A stretch of 64,000 nucleotides of DNA, from assembly GCA_905182525.1 (NCBI GenBank), contig CAJJBV010000003.1:124001-188000 (forward strand), read 5' to 3'. This DNA is from Cryomorphaceae bacterium (GTDB lineage: Bacteria > Bacteroidota > Bacteroidia > Flavobacteriales_D > Parvicellaceae). Made by a program: the position numbers and the translations under genes. Positions within the stretch are counted from its first letter, which is position 1; each line of letters begins with the position of its first letter. The notes beneath the pieces are model-generated. The model searched no databases, had not been told where the DNA came from, and saw only the letters and a list, made by a program, of their open reading frames with translations. Positions 63,496-64,000 of the stretch are shown here, piece after piece.

Positions 63496-64000
63496 ATGAA
63501 TAGGGTTCAAACTGATTTAAAAGCTTCATTATTAAAGTACTTTGGATTTGATTCTTTCAAGGGCGAACAGGAGGAAGTCATTTCAAATCTTCTCTCAGGT
63601 AATAATACATTTGTAATAATGCCAACTGGCGGAGGAAAGTCACTTTGTTACCAGCTTCCTGCTTTAATTTGCGATGGTACAGCTATTGTAGTTTCTCCTC
63701 TTATTGCTTTAATGAAAAATCAAGTTGATGCTATCAGACAAGTAAGTGATAATGATGGAATTGCCCATTTTTTAAATTCCTCTTTGAATAAAGGTGAAGT
63801 CAAAAAAGTTAAAAGTGATGTGTCAGATGGCACTACTAAGCTATTATATGTAGCTCCTGAGTCACTTACTAAAAAAGAAAATATTGATTTTTTAAAAACT
63901 ATTACTATTTCTTTTTTTGCAATTGATGAAGCTCATTGCATTTCAGAATGGGGGCATGATTTTAGACCTGAATATAGAAGACTAAAACCAATAATAAAAT
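63496..64000 (+). CDS. recQ: ATP-dependent DNA helicase RecQ (partial, runs off window)
   Basis: An open frame from the ATG at 63496 to the window edge (168 codons) with no stop. It encodes the superfamily 2 helicase core of RecQ: the Q-motif region [16 protein letters not shown], Walker [17 protein letters not shown], motif Ia [15 protein letters not shown], and motif [22 protein letters not shown] with the RecQ-specific aromatic-rich loop. The C-terminal zinc-binding and HRDC regions lie outside the window. RecQ unwinds DNA for recombination and replication-fork repair. Confidence 0.95.
   Translation, partial: MNRVQTDLKASLLKYFGFDSFKGEQEEVISNLLSGNNTFVIMPTGGGKSLCYQLPALICDGTAIVVSPLIALMKNQVDAIRQVSDNDGIAHFLNSSLNKGEVKKVKSDVSDGTTKLLYVAPESLTKKENIDFLKTITISFFAIDEAHCISEWGHDFRPEYRRLKPIIK

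Overview
This AT-rich window looks like the chromosome of a member of the Bacteroidota, probably a flavobacterium-like lineage, perhaps a metagenome-assembled one. The evidence is a fused MurF-alanine racemase, type IX secretion (T9SS) sorting domains of both type A and type B, a DUF2480 protein beside SUF genes, an RprX/RprY-like two-component pair, half-length TSUP permease, and TTG/GTG starts with no strong Shine-Dalgarno sequences. I saw no tRNA, rRNA, insertion sequence, prophage or CRISPR array.

Layout. (1) 0-7 kb: a conserved hypothetical gene diverges from a cell-envelope run: murF-alr fusion, flippase, Wzz-like chain-length protein and O-antigen ligase. (2) 7-11.2 kb: radA, then sufE, a SufT/MIP18-like gene, an HMG-CoA synthase homologue and DUF2480. 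(3) 11.2-17.5 kb, minus strand: a surface-glycan set (GT4 glycosyltransferase, methyltransferase, sugar-kinase-like phosphotransferase, second flippase) and a long PurF homologue. (4) 17.5-21.5 kb: a large secreted SBBP/PKD protein with a type B T9SS tail. (5) 21.5-25.4 kb, minus strand: hemA, a hemC-hemD fusion, an ACP phosphodiesterase-like gene and 3-hydroxyanthranilate dioxygenase. (6) 25.5-31.3 kb: Xaa-Pro aminopeptidase, acyl-CoA carboxylase beta subunit, histidine kinase and response regulator, and a convergent short-chain dehydrogenase. (7) 31.5-57.9 kb: a 26-kb tandem array of four giant secreted proteins (about 1,420-3,100 residues) made of alternating fibronectin III-like and MAM/choice-of-anchor-J-like modules, each ending in a type A T9SS sorting domain. 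(8) 58-64 kb: metallo-beta-lactamase-fold hydrolase, a large outer-membrane TolB-propeller protein, TSUP permease, M20 amidohydrolase and the start of recQ.

The main caution is that reading frames break at more than 20 places where protein homology or internal repeats carry on in another frame. They occur in essential or housekeeping genes (hemD, 3-hydroxyanthranilate dioxygenase, an SDR, wzz) as well as in all four giant genes. Most are one-base gains or losses, many in short homopolymers. I read these as uncorrected sequencing indels and give reconstructed gene extents. Two reconstructed ends (21455 and 30516) abut the neighbouring stop codon exactly, which supports the reconstruction.

The most interesting biology is the giant-protein array. 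It has a roughly 110-residue module nested inside an Fn3 domain (seen twice), a 955-bp nearly identical internal duplication, an unrecognised Cys-containing module of about 150 residues (two copies), and short CDSYxW-type repeats. This looks like a surface adhesin family diversifying by module duplication.
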